In this document: positions 1 to 11,647 of the stretch, piece by piece
Layout: the number at the start of each line of letters is the position of its first letter
Position numbering within the stretch: position 1 is the first letter of the stretch
Source: Camillea tinctor
Taxonomy: Eukaryota; Ascomycota; Sordariomycetes; Xylariales; Xylariaceae
Direction: 5' to 3'
NCBI GenBank assembly: GCA_022578605.1
Contig: MU394152.1
Coordinates: 1 to 64,000 of the forward strand
Length of the DNA stretch: 64,000 bases
Made by a program: the position numbers and the translations under genes
The notes under the pieces: model-generated
Databases searched by the model: none
Seen by the model: the letters and a program-made list of their open reading frames with translations, nothing else
Told to the model about the DNA's origin: nothing

Positions 1-86
1 TTTTCACACAACTTACCCCCCCCACATAACTGTTTTGGGGTTATGTTCCACCCACTCCCGCCACAATTTTTTACACAAAATTCCCG

Positions 87-120
<34 letters not shown>

Positions 121-142
121 TTTTTTTTTTCTTGGGGGGGGG
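87..142. repeat. C/T/G homopolymer tract
   Basis: About 34 consecutive C, then 10 T, then after CTT a run of 9 G. The long open frames across this stretch are trivial poly-Pro/poly-Gly translations. It resembles the homopolymers beside the N gap near 61.3 kb, so part of it may be an assembly artefact. Confidence 0.85.
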
Positions 143-551
143 ATCAAGCTACATATTGTAGCATTAGAAAGTAATAGGGTTTCAAAGGCAAGAAAGTAGC
201 GGACGCAAAGCCCTATGCTAAGAGAAAGCAGCTGGTTAAGGCTAAACTTGCTTTCGAATATGTGAAATCGTAAAATAGGATAGTTGGTAGGAGCTACTAC
301 GGACGCACTGTTGCTTTGAAGAGGTAGTTCTATCTTGACTATAGAGCAGTTCCGTGGCGTGCAATAGACACTGGCCACGTTAGGAACAAGGATGGCAACG
401 GACTTGGAATATACGTTAGTGATGTAAAGAACAACTCCCTTGGCAGCTTAGGCTGGACTAAACAATGGATATGGGCAAGAATGTATGATCTTAGCTTCCA
501 TCTCCAACGGGCACTAGATTTCTGGGGGGAAACGTCTCAGCGACTTGATAA

Positions 552-968
552 TATGAGATACTGCGTACAGCATTGCACATCACCTCTATAAACCTCTTTG
601 GAGGAGGAAAAAATAGCGGCAATATTATGCCTGAGTAAATGATTTATGAGGTCTGGGATAATGCTTTCTACTGAATAGGTGTCACCGGCAATCTTGTGAC
701 CAAGGCTAATAGTATTCCTAACTAGGCGCTGTAGGCGATGAGCTGCGAGTTCGAGCATTTTAACCCACCTGATACGAGAGTAACCGGTAATGTGAGGAGC
801 TCGCTTGCATGGGAAACCAGGCAACGTTACGAGGATACGAACTGTAAACTACCCGTGAAGCTATGCTTTTACGACTTCAGCAATGCTAAGAACACGAACA
901 GGGCAGCCTATATTAGGACGAGCATTCAGATAAACAAAGAACTAGTGCTAATGCATATTAAATTATAG
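552..968 (+). pseudogene. Possible decayed coding remnant
   Basis: One forward frame stays protein-like for about 135 codons apart from four scattered stops (TAA at 636, TGA at 672, TAG at 723 and 732). It ends in an open stretch with a plausible composition (for example SCEFEHFNPPDTRVTGN). Scattered TAA/TAG/TGA stops are what repeat-induced point mutation or drift leaves in an old transposon gene. I could not match it to a family, and chance is a real alternative. No start, intron or terminal repeats were recognised. Confidence 0.2.
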
Positions 969-3127
969 CCCTTTCTCTCTTGCGAATCACTTCTCGCTGG
1001 GCTGAATATATCTGACCCGGATTATTACACAAGGCAAGCTGGTCTAGTTGGCCTAATTACTAGAAGTGCTGGAAGCCGATGTGAAACTAAGTATAGCCTG
1101 TTCCTATACATATAGACTATGTAATCTACCTAATTGATTTCATATCGGCCAAGGAAGCACAGTTCGAGAAAATTGCTAAAGGAAAGTAATCTTGTTTTGA
1201 TGCTAAGACGCTTGGTAAGGCCACCATTTTCACGACCGAGGCATTCTCGAAGAGGAAGACTGAACGAAGCACCGAGAGAACAGCAATGAGACGTGTGACC
1301 ACATTGCTAAGGTAAGCGGGATAAAGAAAGAACCTCAACCAGCTAGCATTATATTTAAAACGCAAGCCATGTACCTTTGTCCCTATTTTTTTGATCTATG
1401 CAGGTTATTGATATGGCCCCGACTTGGTTGCTCATCTGCTTGTTCTATCCTCGCGGCTCCTGTTAAGCTGACGCCACTATGGAGGGAAGCGATTGTATTA
1501 CTGGGTATGTATATGGCTTAAAAGCCAAGATGGAGAACAAACCTTACAGTACATAGTACATACATTAGAGACCAATGAAACGACTCGCGATAAAATGCAT
1601 GCATGTCGTTCATCTTTCGGATCTGTAAAACGAGGACCGCCAAGGCTGAAGAGATAGGCTCAGATACTGCTTTGGGTTTAGTAGTTTATAGCTGTACCAT
1701 CGTAGTGTACATTTCATGTACATTACTTACACTACCTACTAGGTATATATAACATTACCGAACATCCAGGGTATGTAGTCTGTATTCATCTATTTCCCCA
1801 TCCTTCTCTTCTCCATATTTGAATGTAGGGTCGATATCCTTATCTATAATAAATAGCATACTTAAGTAGGTAGGTTGGTTGGCTGTACCTACATACACAC
1901 CTACTTTTGTGTGGTTCTCAAGTGCGCGAGTGACGGCGGGGCCAGGATGAGCAGGGATGAGCAGCATTTTTGCGCCTTTCTGCTTTTCTTTCTCTTCGCC
2001 TATCCCGAGTCTAAGGCAGAAGGGTTAGCCTTATCAGTGATTCTCCTATTGCCCAATACAGTATGCCTTCATTTCAAACATTTTACGTCCGTATGTATAA
2101 GTTGGTCTTCTGATAACTTGAGAAACTAATGGTTTTTGTTTTTATGTAATAACGTCTATTTGTTTGTTACTTACCTACCTTACATGTAATCTATATATAT
2201 CCCCATATATTCCCCCCTCTTTTCCTTTCTTTTGGTGGTTGTTTTTATTCTTCTTGTAGTTTGTCTCGTTTCCCGCCCCAGCACATGTTTCCTTCCAGCT
2301 TGCCACCTCTCTCAATGGTCACTTTCTGAAAGTGCATGTGTAGGCTGGTTGATAGGAGAACTAGGACTCGGAGAAATCTTCAAAAAAATGGGTTTCACTC
2401 TAATACATATGAAAGAAAATAGAAGTGAAAAAGTTTTACTAGGGCCATGCCAACCAACTTGACTACCTGATAGGGCAATCCTGCCGCACGGCCAAAGATG
2501 GACCCTGGACTGATAACGGCCAAGATGGTGAGGTATTACCCCATTTAATTTGCCATATCTATTTTACACTATAAGAAGAACTTCCCAGTGAAACCAATTC
2601 CAGCTAATGTAATCTGGAGCTGACCATGACCATCTTTTTTGCCTCTCTTTTAGCCTGGTCAAACCTAGCCCAGCAAGTTAAGTCTTATTAGTCTAGGGTC
2701 CGGCGGAGAACTGTAGGTCGCGTGTCTATCGTCCGTTACTCATTGTCCATTTTTAATCGCAAAGAAATATTCCCCCCAGCTTGCAGTTTGTTAAATATAA
2801 ATCGAGGTTTATTTTCTCTCATCCCATATTCTTGGATATTTCTATCATATCTTTCTTTCAAGGGGTTTGCCGTGACGCCGGTGAGGTAATAACTTCGATA
2901 TCGACACCGATGTGAAGACTCTTCAGGTCCGCACCGAGTCCACAACCCTCGACTGCTCCACCTCATCGATTATCGTTTTTTCTTTCATCCTCTTATTCCC
3001 GGCATTCTTTTCTCCCCTCTGCTTTTGCTTCTTCTTATCCACAACCTTTCTTTGAAACCTCATAGGTCTCCGTAACCTCAAGCCTAAGAAACAACAGATA
3101 CCTCGTCTTCTCGAGACGAGTGCCATA

Positions 3128-5353
3128 ATGGGGTGGATCCACGATACTAATGCGAGGATCGCAAAAGGCCCTGTCGGCCGGTATTTCCAGCTCGACGGGT
3201 CTGGTCACGTAAGTTGAAGGCAAACTTAGTGCCCACATACCTAGTCTTTATACTGGTAAGAACTCACGCCTGTTCTCTTGATAGCCGCGCGAGCGAGAAG
3301 GCTCCTATTTCTTCACTGAGATTCGTGCCGGTGTGGCCGCCTTCTTTGCTATGGCGTACATCCTAGCCGTGAACGCCAGCATTGTAAGTGAAACAGGAGG
3401 TGAGCATATCCGGTCCTTGAACCCGCCTCAGGGCCATATTAGGGGTCATACCTACCTAGGTATGCTAGCAGCGAATAACACCCAGAAAAGGTACTTGCGT
3501 GTGTAACGGAGGTCTTGATGACCCTACCTGCACAACAAACGAAGAATATCTCCTCTGTGTCGCCGAGGTCAAGCGAGATCTCGTCACAGCGACCGCGGCC
3601 ATCTCTGCCCTGTCGTCCTTTTGTATGGGCCTATTCGCGAATCTGTGAGAAGACCAACCCCAGCCTGGGATGAATTTGTTGTTCCGAATAATAGACACTG
3701 ACTCGTAGCGTAGACCTGTCTCCCTTGCTCCGGGTATGGGCCTCAATGCCTATTTCACTTACACTGTTGTTGGTGTTCACGGCACAGGAACGACGCCCTA
3801 CTCAGTGGCCCTCACGGCTATTTTTGTAGAGGGGTGGATTTTCTTTGCGCTCGCCTTGTTCGGAATGCGGCAATGGCTTGCACGTGCTATCCCCCGCTCC
3901 ATCAAGCTTGCTACCAGCGTGGGTATCGGACTTTTCCTGACCATAATCGGCTTCACGTACAGCGAAGGTATCGGCCTGCTGCAGGGTGCGACGTCTACAC
4001 CACTAGTTTTGGCCGGCTGTCCTTCATCGGGTTATGATGAGAATGGCTTGTGCCTGGAGAGTGCAAAAATGCGCAACCCAGCAATGTGGATAGGGATATT
4101 CTGTGGTGGTGGTGAGTGCTTCCCAAAGTTATGTGCGGTGTACCTATTAGATTACCGTACGCCGCTCGTTGTCCGCCTCCTTGAATATTCATTTGTTTTC
4201 TTCCGCGCAAATCAAAATAAACACATAGCTATCTCTGCTGGGCATTTCTTTAGCCGATTGCCAGGTTCTCCAGGGGACTCTTCTGGGCTGTAAACCTTTC
4301 ATCTGATGAGACGACTGCTAACTGTGTGTATTTCCAGTATTGACTGTGATGCTGATGATGTATCGGGTGAAGGGTGCCATCATCGCAGGCATTCTACTTG
4401 TCAGCGTTATCTCCTGGCCGCGCACGACTTCGCTTACTTACTTCCCCTATACGGCGCTCGGCAATGACTCGTTCGACTTTTTCAAACAAGTTGTGGATTT
4501 CCACAAGATTTCCAAAACTTTAGTAGCCCAACAATGGAACATTTCTGAATACGGGGGCCAGTTCGGTCTTGCTCTGATCACATTCCTTTATGTCGACATC
4601 ATGGACACCACGGGCACTTTGTATGCAATGGCCCGTTTTGCCAATGTCATTGATCCCGTCACCGAAGATTTCGAGGGCTCATCGGTTGCGTACATGGTCG
4701 ATGCGATCAGCATCTCTATCGGCGCGTTGCTAGGCTGCCCCCCTGTCACGGCTTTTGTCGAGTCGGGCGCGGGAATCTCGGAAGGCGGTAGGACAGGGCT
4801 GACCGCGATGTCGACGGGTATATGCTTTTTCATATCCGTCTTCTTCGCGCCCATCTTCGCTTCGATACCCCCTTGGGCTACCGGCTGTGTGCTTGTCCTT
4901 GTCGGTTCTATGATGATGCCTGCTGTCAAGGACATCAATTGGAAGTATATCGGCGATGCGATCCCCGCCTTTGTAACTATCTGTGTCATGCCGTTCACAT
5001 ACAGTATTGCGAACGGGCTGATTGCTGGCGTCTGCCTCTACATCACAATCAACACACTGGTGTGGGCCATCGAAAAGGCGTCAGGTGGTCGCATTGTGCC
5101 TCACAATAAGGCTGAGAAGGACCCTTGGTCTTGGCGTATCCCTGGCGGTGTGCTTCCACCATGGGTTGTGCGCCTTTCCAAGGGTAAGAAAGATTTCTGG
5201 CGGCGTGACCCTCTGCCCATCAGTGACTCTGCCTCAGACAGTGCGGACCGAGAGAAGGTTGCTAATGCCAACTCGACTGATTCGGCTAAGGACCACACAC
5301 TAACTGCCCCCGAACGTGAAGTCCTCGACCGGAACCGGGAGAAGATTGCTTGA
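3128..5353 (+). CDS. azgA: AzgA-type adenine/guanine/hypoxanthine permease
   Basis: Plasma-membrane purine:proton symporter of the AzgA branch of the NCS2/NAT superfamily, which imports adenine, guanine and hypoxanthine for salvage or nitrogen use. Exons by eye: 3128-3208, 3285-3399, 3491-3644, 3714-4111 and 4338-5353, all GT-AG, giving 587 residues. The start is the first ATG ([11 protein letters not shown]), typical of the family. Visible features are the soluble start, then [19 protein letters not shown], an extracellular Cys-containing loop ([15 protein letters not shown]), [10 protein letters not shown], and multiple hydrophobic segments. [11 protein letters not shown] and [25 protein letters not shown] are also present and match the conserved substrate-path region. 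The C-tail (after about residue 520) is hydrophilic and Ser/Asp-rich. It stands alone; ATG3 converges on it from the right. No UaY-type site was recognised upstream. Confidence 0.93.
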
Positions 5354-6031
5354 GAAAGAGAAATTTAATACTTGGACGACAGGAAGACAAAGTGAGAAGC
5401 TGCACGATCGGTAGATTCTTGTTGGCTTGTTCTTGGATAGGCCCGAGAGAAATAGAAGAGGAAGTTTCGTATACCCAAAGCCAAACTTAGGATAAATAGG
5501 CACAAGAGTAGAGTTTAATGATGCCTACTGGATAGCAGGCGTTTTACTTTCGCTCGGTCAAGCTTGTTCAGTACAACATATTTGTGTTTGTTTGATTCAC
5601 AGAACCTCCCGGCAACGATGCATACAGTAAACCTGGTGACACCAGGCATATCTATTGAGCTTGACGTGTACATCAAGCAGGAGTAACATAAATCTCGCAA
5701 AACCGTCCCCTCTCTCGTGTATCGGGCTCGTTTCGAGGGTGCGGTTGATGTTTATCACTAGGTAGGGAAAATGCTTGCCACAGCTGTTGTGCCCATACGT
5801 TGATATAGAGAACTTCTGATAGTTGAATCATGGATCTTGGAGACCTTCTGACTGTCCTAGCTAGAAATTGGTATCCATGTAACAAACAAAACCCAGCTCT
5901 GTGTTCTATCCGACGCTATTCGCATCCAAACCCCCCTAACGCCGTAATAGTGCCATATAACCGTCCGGCAAGGCCGTCCTGTATCTACTCTGTGTATGCT
6001 CTGCTAGCATCTAGAGGAAACTCGCCCTATG
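5354..6031. other. Convergent spacer between purine permease and ATG3
   Basis: Contains the presumed 3' UTRs of the two convergent genes. I see no further gene, tRNA or repeat. Short open frames here have no protein-like features. Confidence 0.7.
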
Positions 6032-7179
6032 TTAAACCCCCATCGTGAAATCGTGCTCGATCCCCGGAGTCACGCTGGCCATGAACTGTGGCAACGTTAG
6101 CAATCAACCTCTAGCGCATGAAGTTTCGCCTCTTACCTTGAGGAATACGACGAGATATTGATCGATCCGGATGGCTACTTCCTGGTCTTCCGCCTCGACC
6201 TCTTCCCATTCATCATTGCTCGATTCGGCAGCAGCTTCTGCGCTTTTGACATCTAGTTTGTTGATCTCATCTACTAGTCCTTCCATGCCCGGGTCGTTGC
6301 CTACCGATTTACCCGACTTCATTTTGTCCCGTCGGATCTTTAGGGCGGCGTCTGCACGGTCTAGTAGAGTCTTCATAACCGAGGCGTGTTTACAGGGATG
6401 GACGCTGGCCATTTTGACGTTATTAGCGAAGAAAGGGAAATCCTCCAACGTCACAGTCTTGTCCTTGTAATCACCGACGATATCCTCCATCATGAGTTGG
6501 GGAGCAAGAGGCTGGCCTTCGCTATACCCCGACAAGTATAAGCGCGGTGTTCGATAGTAGGGCGAATACATGATGTAAAGAGTGTATGTTCTGCGGGCAC
6601 TGTTGCGAAATACGGGGTTAGCATCTCTTTCGCGCATGGTAGAAATTACGGGCCTTACCCAATCTTCTTCTGTGCATCGGCATCTCGAATGATGGCTTCA
6701 TCGTCATCCTCATCCTCCATATCCGGGATCTCATCTTCATCATCCAGAGTGTCCCCTACGTTGCCGGCATCGTCAACAGTCCGAACGTCCTTAGCCTTCA
6801 AAGGCTGTGAGCTGCTGAGACCGCCGGTCCGTAGCCATCCGTCATCGTCATTAGCATGGCCTTTAGATCTGAAATCGTCTCCATCACCAACAACGGCTTC
6901 CTCGTGTCCGGCATCTCCAGCGAAATCATCATCAAGGCGGCGGTTACAGGGAACATTGCGGGTGACAAGAAACTGCTTGCCTGGCGGCAGATAGCTCACG
7001 CGCTTAGATTCCGAGTCGGCATCGGCCCACGACCAGGTGGGGAATTTGAAGACAAGATAATCGCCAGCAGCCAGGAATTCCTCGGGAGTAATCTGGCCAG
7101 TCTTTCGAAAAGTGGACGTATACTTAATTGGAGTATACTTGTCGCGAAAAGTGTTGACGGTCGAGTAAAAAATATTCAT
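6032..7179 (-). CDS. ATG3: Autophagy E2-like enzyme Atg3
   Basis: Ubiquitin-E2-like conjugating enzyme that receives Atg8 from Atg7 and transfers it to phosphatidylethanolamine during autophagosome and Cvt-vesicle formation. Exons (minus strand): 7179-6659, 6599-6137 and 6085-6032, giving 345 residues, normal for fungi. The N-terminus MNIFYSTVN and the block [19 protein letters not shown] are diagnostic. A long acidic, disordered insert follows (about residues 110-170, rich in D and E), as expected for the flexible region. The catalytic core starts with [20 protein letters not shown] and contains the HPC motif with the active Cys at about residue 243, followed by [13 protein letters not shown]. 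The C-terminus [14 protein letters not shown] is encoded on a tiny 18-codon last exon and matches the family end. The gene is divergent from RPL37, with about 1 kb between starts. Confidence 0.95.
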
Positions 7180-8181
7180 CTTGGCGATAGGAACGTTGGC
7201 GCCGAGAGGGGAATAAAGGAAATAAATACCTAGGATAGACGGGCAAGTAGGCAGGTAAGAAGACGGAGGAGATTATACGAATGAGGATCTAAGGGTTGGA
7301 TGACTGGAAGGAGAAAATATAGTGTACCTAGGAAATAGTAGTAATAAAATGCAGAAATGGATGTCTAAGCCAGCAGCATTCACTCACGTCGACAAGGCAC
7401 AAGGTAGATTAGATGTCGTCACATGCTTTGGGGGCGCCGGGATTATAACACAACAATGAGGATTAGGTAGGATGGTGACAGGACGGGGTGTCACTTAAGT
7501 GGGCTGGTGGGATGGAGCTGTGAGAGTCGGCCTGGTCGGTAGGTACTACTATGAGGGGCAAAGGCAACCAGGTAGGTACACACTGTGCCATCCAAAGCCA
7601 TTCAAAGCCCTTCGAACAGCGGCTTTGGTGGGACGTACCAATCTTACATACGCACTGTACCGCGGGATAGTGAAGTCTTTTGGCAGGCAACTGGCAGGGG
7701 AGCTGGAGAAGACCGGTTGCATACACAGTACAAAAAAAGCTTACCAACTCACCCTGGCTTATCTTATCTCCGACCTACTGAGTGGACCTGCCTCAATGCA
7801 CATTTCATTGCAGGTGCATAATTTGCACAAACAGCGGATGAATCGTCTATGATGCACCTAAGCATGATAACCCATTTAACCGGCTGTCTGTTCCTGGTAC
7901 CTTAGGGCTGCTGCATAACCCCGGCTTTTCTTCGGCTAACCCTGTTTCGCTTTGCTCCCCACGAAAAATCGAGCCAAAAATTTACAACAGCATTTACGCA
8001 CACACACACACACACACACACACACCACACACACACACACCACACGCACACACAACACACTAGCAAGCAACACCAACATTCCCTTTTGCCTAGACAGACC
8101 ATATTGAAGGTAAACCTCTCTTCTTCCCCGATGCAAATTTTATCCTACTAACGATACCACTTTTACAGTCTCGCCGCCAAG
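7180..8181. other. Divergent promoter region ATG3 / RPL37
   Basis: About 1 kb between two divergent starts. It contains TACCTA/TAGGTA-type short motifs (for example 7226-7255), a CA dinucleotide repeat (about 7998-8060) and a leader before RPL37. The 117-codon open frame at 7499-7852 has no recognisable domain and I do not call it a gene. Confidence 0.6.
7998..8060. repeat. (CA)n microsatellite
   Basis: Interrupted CA/CAC repeat lying about 120 bp upstream of the RPL37 start. The antisense Cys/Val-rich open frames across it are simple-repeat translations. It is likely length-variable between strains. Confidence 0.9.
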
Positions 8182-8731
8182 ATGAGTGCGTATATTCTCG
8201 TCCCCAAACCCCAAATTTTTGCTCTGGTCTGTTACCTCTGCGATAACATCATCGACTGACAATTCGATAATAGCCAAGGGAACATCAAGTTTCGGAAAGC
8301 GTCACAACAAGACGCACACGCTGTGCCGACGATGTGGTTAGTGGTCTAGGAAAATTCCTTGTTTTCTGTCTTCTCTCCCTCCTCGCGTGCACATGTTGTG
8401 ATCAACTTCGACTAACCGATACCCCCCTAGGACGCCGCTCTCTCCATATCCAGAAGCACACATGCTCTTCGTGCGGATACCCCGCTGCTAAGACCCGCAA
8501 GTGTATGTTGCCAGCAAGCCACTGCCGAAATAGAGGAAATATGAAGATAGGACACAAACAATCTATAGATCGATGGGACTAACTGGATGAACCACAGACA
8601 ACTGGAGCGAGAAGGCCAAGCGCAGAAAGACTGTCGGCACCGGCCGCATGCGGTACCTTAAGGACGTCTCCCGTAAATTCAAGAACGGCTTCCAGACGGG
8701 CGTCCCCAAGAACTCGAGAGGCCTCTTTTGA
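8182..8731 (+). CDS. RPL37: 60S ribosomal protein eL37
   Basis: Zinc-binding component of the large ribosomal subunit, close to 5.8S/25S rRNA. Exons by eye: 8182-8185 (only ATG plus one base), 8274-8336, 8431-8502 and 8598-8731, giving 90 residues, the normal length. The protein starts [19 protein letters not shown]. The zinc ligands are CRRC and, 14 residues later, CSSC, an arrangement diagnostic of eL37. The basic C-terminal half ([20 protein letters not shown], then [13 protein letters not shown]) also matches. The last residues, NSRGLF, replace the usual longer small-residue tail. All three introns follow GT-AG. The first exon of four bases is supported because the second base of codon 2 onward must come from 8274. 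The gene is convergent with ELP6, with about 320 bp between stops. Confidence 0.96.
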
Positions 8732-9050
8732 GGTAGGCACGGTCGGGGAATGAAGGAAAACGGCGGCGTTGGCATGACAAGATGAGGTTTCTGGCATTTG
8801 GTCTGGTTCATCATGGACTTACGGCATCTCTGAATTGGGGGAATGTTAGCTAGCAATTCCCTCTGGAGAGAAAAAAAAATATTCCCATTACGATCTGACA
8901 AGAATCATGGATTATGGGTCAAAAGCTACACGCTTATTGGTGTCCCATGTGAGGCTTCTCTGCCGAGGATAAGCCAACCTATCGGGTAATTGGCAGTGTG
9001 ATGGTAGTAACGGCGGTGCTCGAGGCATCTTGCGAACACAATATATATGA
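8732..9050. other. Convergent 3' spacer RPL37 / ELP6
   Basis: About 320 bp holding both presumed 3' UTRs. No additional feature was recognised. Confidence 0.7.
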
Positions 9051-10013
9051 CTACTGGCCTCGCTCGAATACCCGAACAGCGCTGTCACCTCCTACGAAAT
9101 ACAACAGTTCTCGTTCATCTACATTTCTGCTGTTGTCATAGCTCTGCCCCCCAGTTGTCATCCTCAATACACCACTCACGTCCCGCGCAGTACCCGTGTC
9201 CAACAATCTCAGGCCTATGACGAGATAAGCATCATGGGCCAAGGATAGAACGAATTCTGCGTGCTCCTTTTCTAGTGAAGTGATTTGCGAAGCGATTAGG
9301 GGCTCATCTGCAGACAACGTGATAATGGCCGAGTGGACGTTCTATGGGTTATGAAATTATAATTAACACCCAGTACGCGACTGAAGGTAGTAGCGCGGTT
9401 TTGATTAATCTATAAAGTGACTTACCTCACGTAAATCAAGTAGCGTCTCCCGTAATATATTACCGGGTACATTGTCGCCCGAGGCGGCTAGTAGAAGGTC
9501 CGGTTGATCAATAACCAAGACCGTCGGTCGCCCAGGGCTCGCAGCTTGGACCTGGGTGATGGTATCCTCTAGTCCCTTGCGCAAACCCTGAGCAGTAGCA
9601 GAAGACAGCGACCTTTGTCCCAGGCTAGCTACGGTAGAGGGCTTGGGTCGCTGGTCAGACGAGAAGGTGCTGAACAGGTCCGAGAGACCATCGACGAAGG
9701 TGAACCTACCCTTTCTCATAGACAGGTCTAGGTCGAGACCTAGGCGACCAGCTCCATCTTTCCAAAATGCATAGTCGCGCAAGAAACTCACAAGGATGAC
9801 ATTGACGTCACCGGTCTTTTCCGTCTTCTCATGATTCAATACAGCGCCGGTAGATGGAGATGGTGGAGATGGTGGTGGTGCGAGCAGCGTGTATAGATAG
9901 CGATGGACAAGCCAGTTTGCAGTAGATCCCAGAACCCCACTCAGAAGGATCAGAGATGCCTCGGGCGGGAGGCCTAGGTATGGCTCAAGGAGGGGTGGGA
10001 CTCTTGAGGCCAT
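9051..10013 (-). CDS. ELP6: Elongator complex subunit Elp6
   Basis: RecA-fold (but ATPase-dead-looking) subunit of the Elp4/5/6 ring of Elongator, which is needed for wobble-uridine modification of tRNAs. Exons (minus): 10013-9426 and 9341-9051, 292 residues. The start at 10013 gives MASRVPPLLEPYLGLPPEAS, the typical beginning. An upstream in-frame extension is leucine/threonine-His repeat translation and is rejected. Recognisable blocks are LILLSGVLGSTANWLVHRYLY, VSFLRDYAFWKDGAGRLGLDL, RFTFVDGLSDLF, and a predicted strand ending VLVIDQPDLLLAASGD. The second exon contains SLEKEHAEFVLSLAHDA and LRLLDTGTARDVSGVLR, conserved in fungal Elp6. No Walker A motif is seen, as is usual in this subunit. 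The gene's upstream region carries a GT repeat and an AAT repeat. Confidence 0.85.
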
Positions 10014-10073
10014 GAGTCGATATTCTTGCTTGGCTGATGTAGTGAGAGGTAAAAGGCTCTGACTTAAGTCGTT

Positions 10074-10095
10074 ATGTGTGCGTGCGTGTGCGTGC

Positions 10096-10126
<31 letters not shown>
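10074..10126. repeat. (GT)n microsatellite
   Basis: Imperfect TGTG/CGTG repeat just upstream of ELP6, with CG interruptions at both ends. It generates spurious Cys/Val and His/Thr open frames. Confidence 0.9.
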
Positions 10127-10127
<1 letters not shown>

Positions 10128-10151
10128 AAGTTTACGTTTTATCTTCTCTGG

Positions 10152-10176
10152 TAATAATAATAATAATAATAATAAT
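10152..10176. repeat. (TAA)n microsatellite
   Basis: Eight or so tandem TAA/AAT trinucleotides about 140 bp upstream of the ELP6 start. Confidence 0.9.
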
Positions 10177-11647
10177 GAGGATGATGAAGGCAATCCCGCC
10201 TCCTCCGGGTATAAGAAGAAAAAAAGGACTGGTCAATCCGAGGAGGGGTACGACATGAACGAGGCCGAAAAAAGACGAGCAGAAAAGAGGACCGCACAAT
10301 GATTGGACCCAGTGAGGAAGATTTATACAGACTAATAATGCATACGCAATGAAATTGGGCAACGACTAACTTACAACTCGAGGGTTGTGTGTATCTATTC
10401 GCTAAAAAGGTCTCTTAGCGGTTGTAGTAGCTTTTGAGTTTTTCATGGTACTGCCCTGTAGGGTGCCGTCATAGTGCATGCTGGATGGTCCACGGGGGCA
10501 CACAAGGGTTCAGGGTCGTGGTTGGGGAGGGGGCCTGCCGTGTCAGGTTCGTAGTCATGTTCATGTTTGTAAATCAGTGCATGCAATTAACCACACACAC
10601 CCCCTGCCTTATTTTTAACTTGCTTACATCATGGTACCTACTTACTACATAGTAGTATGTGTAGGTACTATGTAGTTGGCTTTCGCAGAGGTACCTATTG
10701 CCTTTCCAGCTTCCTAATACTACTATGAGGTATGTATGTTCCAATGAAAGTAACCTCCGTTGTGAGTACCCTTGCGAACATCTAGCATTCCTTTTCCTTT
10801 ACCAGCCAACATGCATTTAGCATGGATGTTCCCCTCGAGATCCACGTCCTGCATCATGTGATTATCAAATCAAGATCCACATACCTGACATATATAGATG
10901 TAAATGTAGTATGTACATGTAGATTGTCCTTGTCTCATGCCGGCCGAGTTAAGCCGTTAGGTGTTGATTGGTATGTACATGTAAACTAACTTAGTCTAAT
11001 TTACTACTACACTGCCAACATGTAGGTAGGTAAGTCCCTTGTGGTGTGGCGGCAAGTCGACCTCCCTTTGTTCATGTGCTATCATCTCCTGACCACATCG
11101 CAGCATATTTCTCCATCTACCTACCATGTTCTGAGTTCACTATTGGTCTATTGCCATCATCTCATCGACCCATGACCCATGTTCAATCCTGACCATCTCC
11201 ATGTAATAAAGTTATTAGCCTCACTGAGGTAGTCTATATAGATATGCCAAGTTGTTGTATTGCTTACCGACAGGATCGTCTACTAATAGATCGTCTAGGA
11301 TATGTCTATGATTAGCCTCGCTTTGTTCCACCTTCCCCAGATCCTAGGTCTAGTTCCGCTTCTTTGACTAGCTCCACCTCCTTTTCCGCAAGGAAACTAA
11401 TAAGTGTTGAGTTGAACTGGATATACTTAAACTTATTCTATTACCCCCTCCATCTCCGCCTTTGCTCGGCCTATATGAATCTCTTATCCCACCCTATCCA
11501 TAACATTGTCTTTACTACTCTCATAGACGTGTTTCTATAAATTGAATATGACATCCTTGCTCTGAGTATCTCGTATACCATTCTACATTGGTACTGAAGA
11601 AGAGAGAAACGGCCCACGCGGAGGAGAGAGAGAAGAATAGCATAGGA

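Larger units (their letters stand above)
1..3127. other. Gene-free left flank with low-complexity edge
   Basis: No intact gene is visible. The first 150 bases hold a C homopolymer (87-120), a T run (121-130) and a G run (134-142), which look like a contig edge or a hard-to-sequence stretch. A stop-broken reading frame at about 552-968 may be an old coding remnant and is listed separately. From about 2700 to 3127 the sequence is the presumed promoter and 5' leader of the purine permease. It is moderately pyrimidine-rich near 2980-3050, as expected for a fungal leader. Confidence 0.6.
10014..11647. other. Divergent spacer ELP6 / MFS transporter
   Basis: 1.6 kb without a gene. It contains a GT/GC dinucleotide tract (about 10074-10126), an AAT trinucleotide tract (10152-10176), and several TAGGTA/TACCTA and TACATG-like short motifs between 10640 and 11040. 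No RNA gene was recognised. Confidence 0.6.

Noticed and set aside
181..260. A short forward stretch resembling the region between the helix-turn-helix and catalytic domain of Tc1/mariner transposases
   Set aside because: Only about 25 residues fit loosely, a stop follows, and no DDE motif or inverted repeats were found.
13..378. A 121-codon antisense frame in the left edge
   Set aside because: Its Gly run is a poly-C translation and its N-terminal part has no recognisable features.
7499..7852. A 117-codon forward frame upstream of RPL37
   Set aside because: No domain and no conserved-looking text; it spans TACCTA-rich promoter-like sequence.
9405..10193. An ELP6 start upstream at 10193
   Set aside because: The additional N-terminus is Leu-run and Thr-His repeat translation from microsatellites; the conserved start is at 10013.
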